Source: Alphaproteobacteria bacterium
GTDB lineage: Bacteria > Pseudomonadota > Alphaproteobacteria > Geminicoccales > Geminicoccaceae
Direction of reading: 5' to 3'
Assembly (NCBI GenBank): GCA_026982705.1
Contig: JALSGP010000002.1
Location: 1 to 64,000, forward strand
Length of the DNA stretch: 64,000 bases
Position numbers and translations under genes: made by a program. Shown here one piece after another: positions 62,115-64,000 of the stretch. The notes under the pieces are model-generated. The model was given only the letters and a program-made list of their open reading frames with translations, did no database searches and was not told the DNA's origin. The first letter of the stretch is position 1. The number at the start of each line of letters is the position of its first letter.

Positions 62115-63980
62115 TCAGCGCCCGGTGAAGGCCGGCAGCGGGCCGAGATAGCCCACCTCGGCGATGCGCGGATCGAGCGCCTCCTGCAGTGCGCTCAGCA
62201 GCTCCGGCGGCAGCTTGCGCTTGCCGAGCGCCTCGCCGGCGTGCTGGTAGTTGAGGGTGATGTAGGCGTAGCCGTTCCAGTCCTCGACCACGAAACTGCC
62301 CGAGGTCTCCGCACCCGCTGGCACCGAGGCGATGCGGGCGAGTTTGCCGGTCTCGAGATTGTAGGCCCAGAGGAAGTTGTTGGTGTGCCGCCCGCTGTCC
62401 TCGTAGACGAACAGGGTGCGGATGGAGGGTGCCATGGCGAGATTGTCCGGCTCCGCCACCCGCTCGGGATCGGCCCGGTTGCCGAGCGCATCGGGCGCCG
62501 GCAGGTCACGGCCGGTGAGCGCCGGGATCGCGCGCATGCGCACCGCCACCCAGTCGCTCGCGATGGGCCGACCCTCGGTGTCGCGCACCCCGCCCGCGGT
62601 CTCGAGCTCGTAGACCGCACCGGCGCCGTTCCTCGGCAGGCGGATGTCGTCGCGCGGACCGCCGTCACCCTCGAGCATGCCGCCCTCGATCCGCGACATG
62701 GCGATGAACACCCGCCGCCTCACCGGATCGAAGTCCACGTCCTCCATCTTGTTGAACTCGGTGGTGGCGCCGAGGAGCGCGGCATAGCGCCGGGTCTCGA
62801 GGAAGGCCGCCGCCCGTTCCTTGCCGGGCCTGAGGCGCACGTATTCGGGTTTCTTCGTGCCCGCCTGGATCGCCGTGAAGCCCTCGGCGGGTCCGTCGGC
62901 GAACTCGAAGATGGTGCTCTCGCGCCCCGAGAAGCGCTCGCGGCGAGCGAGCCCGGCCACCTCCGCATCGGTACCGTGACCGAGGCGGATCCAGCGCAGT
63001 TCCGCTTCACCCCCACCCTCGGCACGGGTCTGCACCCATTTCGCCGCATAGAGCGTGCCGGCCGAGAGATCGCCCGGTCGGTCGGCGACGAACATGAAGA
63101 GGCCGGTGTAGCGCCCGTCGTCGCCATAGTAGACGGTGCGCCCGTCCGGCGCGACCGCCGCCACTTCCCAGGAGGCCCGGCCCATGACCCGATGCTTGAC
63201 CACCCGCGTGCGGCCGTCGGGTCCCGCCGCGATCTCCACCGGAAAGCCGTAGTCGTACGGATGGGCCGCACGCTGGCCGCGGAAGTAGAGCTCGGTGAGA
63301 CCGCGCAGGCTCGCGTCCACCTTTTTCCGGTCGAACAGATCGTAGTCTTCCTCGCCGAGGAGATGGGTGTTCCACGGCGTGCGGGTGGCCGCGCAGGCGA
63401 TCCAGAGGCCACCCACCGGGGCGAAGTCGACGAACTGCTGGCGCGCGACCCTGAGCCGCCCGGTGGACGGGTCCTGCGCCAGCCAGTTGAGATTGGCGCT
63501 CATGGGCATGCGCCGGTACCAGCCCTCGCGCCGGCGCGCGTTGCTGCCGTCCTCGAGGATCCAGTCGTACTCCCACTGCACCACCTGGAAGCGCACCGGC
63601 TCGCCGGCCGGCGTGGTGAGATCGCCGGCCTCGAGGATGGTGGTGCCGTCGGGCGTCTCGGCGATCACCGGATCGCCGTCGGGATCCACGAGGCCGACGC
63701 CCCAAGCGTCGAACAGCCGGCCGGCCTCGTAGACGTTCGTGCCGAGCCGATCGCGGTTGGCATAGAGCGGATGCCAGTCGAGGGCCACGATCTCTTCGCG
63801 GCCGTCGGCATAGGTGTACTTCACGCGGGCGGCGCTGTAAGCGCGCGCCATGTCCTCGACGGTACGCGGCGCCTCCATGCCGAGGAATTCCACCTTGACC
63901 GGCCCGCCCGCGCGGGCCTCGGCGGCGGCCAGGGCCCAGAGTGCCACGCCCGAGGCCAGAAGCGAACGCAGGGATGTCAT
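62115..63980 (-). CDS. PhoX/DUF839-like secreted protein
   Basis: The 621-residue protein has a Sec-type signal peptide (about 1-24, LLASGVALWALAAAEARA) without a twin-Arg motif, and then DUF839 features: FVDFAPVGGLWIACAATRTPWNTHLLGEEDYD, YDYGFPVEIAAGPDGRTRVVKHRVMGR, FEFADG and DNLAMAPSIRTLFVYEDSGRHTNNFLWAYN. These resemble PhoX, the calcium/iron alkaline phosphatase, which is usually Tat-exported. The GNLxxP-type phosphatase residues cannot be judged here, so phosphatase activity is only likely. The ATG follows CGGAGGACC. Confidence 0.82.
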   Translation of the reverse strand: MTSLRSLLASGVALWALAAAEARAGGPVKVEFLGMEAPRTVEDMARAYSAARVKYTYADGREEIVALDWHPLYANRDRLGTNVYEAGRLFDAWGVGLVDPDGDPVIAETPDGTTILEAGDLTTPAGEPVRFQVVQWEYDWILEDGSNARRREGWYRRMPMSANLNWLAQDPSTGRLRVARQQFVDFAPVGGLWIACAATRTPWNTHLLGEEDYDLFDRKKVDASLRGLTELYFRGQRAAHPYDYGFPVEIAAGPDGRTRVVKHRVMGRASWEVAAVAPDGRTVYYGDDGRYTGLFMFVADRPGDLSAGTLYAAKWVQTRAEGGGEAELRWIRLGHGTDAEVAGLARRERFSGRESTIFEFADGPAEGFTAIQAGTKKPEYVRLRPGKERAAAFLETRRYAALLGATTEFNKMEDVDFDPVRRRVFIAMSRIEGGMLEGDGGPRDDIRLPRNGAGAVYELETAGGVRDTEGRPIASDWVAVRMRAIPALTGRDLPAPDALGNRADPERVAEPDNLAMAPSIRTLFVYEDSGRHTNNFLWAYNLETGKLARIASVPAGAETSGSFVVEDWNGYAYITLNYQHAGEALGKRKLPPELLSALQEALDPRIAEVGYLGPLPAFTGR

Positions 63981-64000
63981 CGATCGGTCCTCCGCTCGTG

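Overview
The window is about 64 kb of very GC-rich (roughly 70% or more), gene-dense chromosomal DNA. Genes are mostly packed in long runs joined by 4-nt ATGA or GTGA start/stop overlaps. Several things point to an alphaproteobacterium of the Rhodospirillales/Geminicoccales kind. The block mltB-rlpA-dacA-tmk-holB-metG-tatD-MBL hydrolase is a typical alphaproteobacterial housekeeping order. The ipdC product closely resembles the Azospirillum phenylpyruvate/indolepyruvate decarboxylase as I remember it. The ccm, glnD, murJ and ubiG genes fit the same group. I see no rRNA, tRNA, CRISPR array, transposase or prophage; this reads as core plus metabolic-accessory chromosome.

Layout. 1-5.5 kb (minus): end of a Bcr/CflA-type transporter, murJ, glnD. 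5.6-9.3 kb (plus): cytochrome c maturation genes ccmD-E-F-G-H, without ccmABC. 9.3-11.6 kb (minus): a solitary 2-aminobenzoyl-CoA/salicylyl-CoA hydroxylase-reductase fusion. 11.9-14.8 kb (plus): a PAS-GGDEF-PAS-EAL type c-di-GMP protein, ended by a strong hairpin. 14.9-19.2 kb (minus): glyoxylate-to-glycerate genes gcl-hyi-glxR behind an IclR regulator. 19.3-26.7 kb (minus): a coupled operon for molybdo-hydroxylase maturation (MoxR/CoxD-like, VWA/CoxE-like, two half-XdhC proteins, a TAXI binding protein, a MoeA-like/MocA fusion, SufS, SufU), with no catalytic molybdoenzyme genes in view. 26.8-31.9 kb: genes linked to tetrahydromethanopterin/methylofuran C1 metabolism (mfnB, mfnF-like, HisA-like, fae, CitG-like, MptN-like ATP-grasp). 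32.1-36.9 kb (plus): a Gld-type ABC exporter with GldG-like and DUF4340 partners. 37.5-39.7 kb: a DadA-like oxidase and an aspartoacylase-like hydrolase, convergent. 39.8-41.0 kb: a KaiC-like ATPase with a small HTH partner. 41.1-43.7 kb: a TPR/SPOR lipoprotein, crcB, DUF190 and a GNAT. 43.8-51.6 kb (minus): the housekeeping and cell-envelope block. 51.7-54.6 kb (plus): ipdC plus an LplT-like MFS protein. 54.6-60.8 kb (minus): a hypothetical protein, glycerate kinase, ubiG, a LuxR-type regulator, glcF, glcE. 61-64 kb: threonine aldolase and a PhoX/DUF839-like secreted protein.

A metabolic theme runs through the window. Fae and the H4MPT/methylofuran-associated genes indicate formaldehyde oxidation or detoxification through archaeal-type C1 carriers. 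GlcEF would oxidise glycolate to glyoxylate, Gcl-Hyi-GlxR would turn glyoxylate into glycerate, and glycerate 2-kinase would return it to central metabolism. Threonine aldolase adds glycine. The molybdenum maturation operon suggests that a CO dehydrogenase- or xanthine dehydrogenase-family enzyme is encoded elsewhere.

The most notable observations are: a KaiC-like/HTH pair of a type I know mainly from archaea; a Gcl that carries Glu where the family is known for Val; maturation genes without their client; a response regulator without its phospho-acceptor Asp; an mfnB reading frame running about 60 codons into its convergent neighbour; and a 20-bp tandem repeat building two coupled mini-ORFs.
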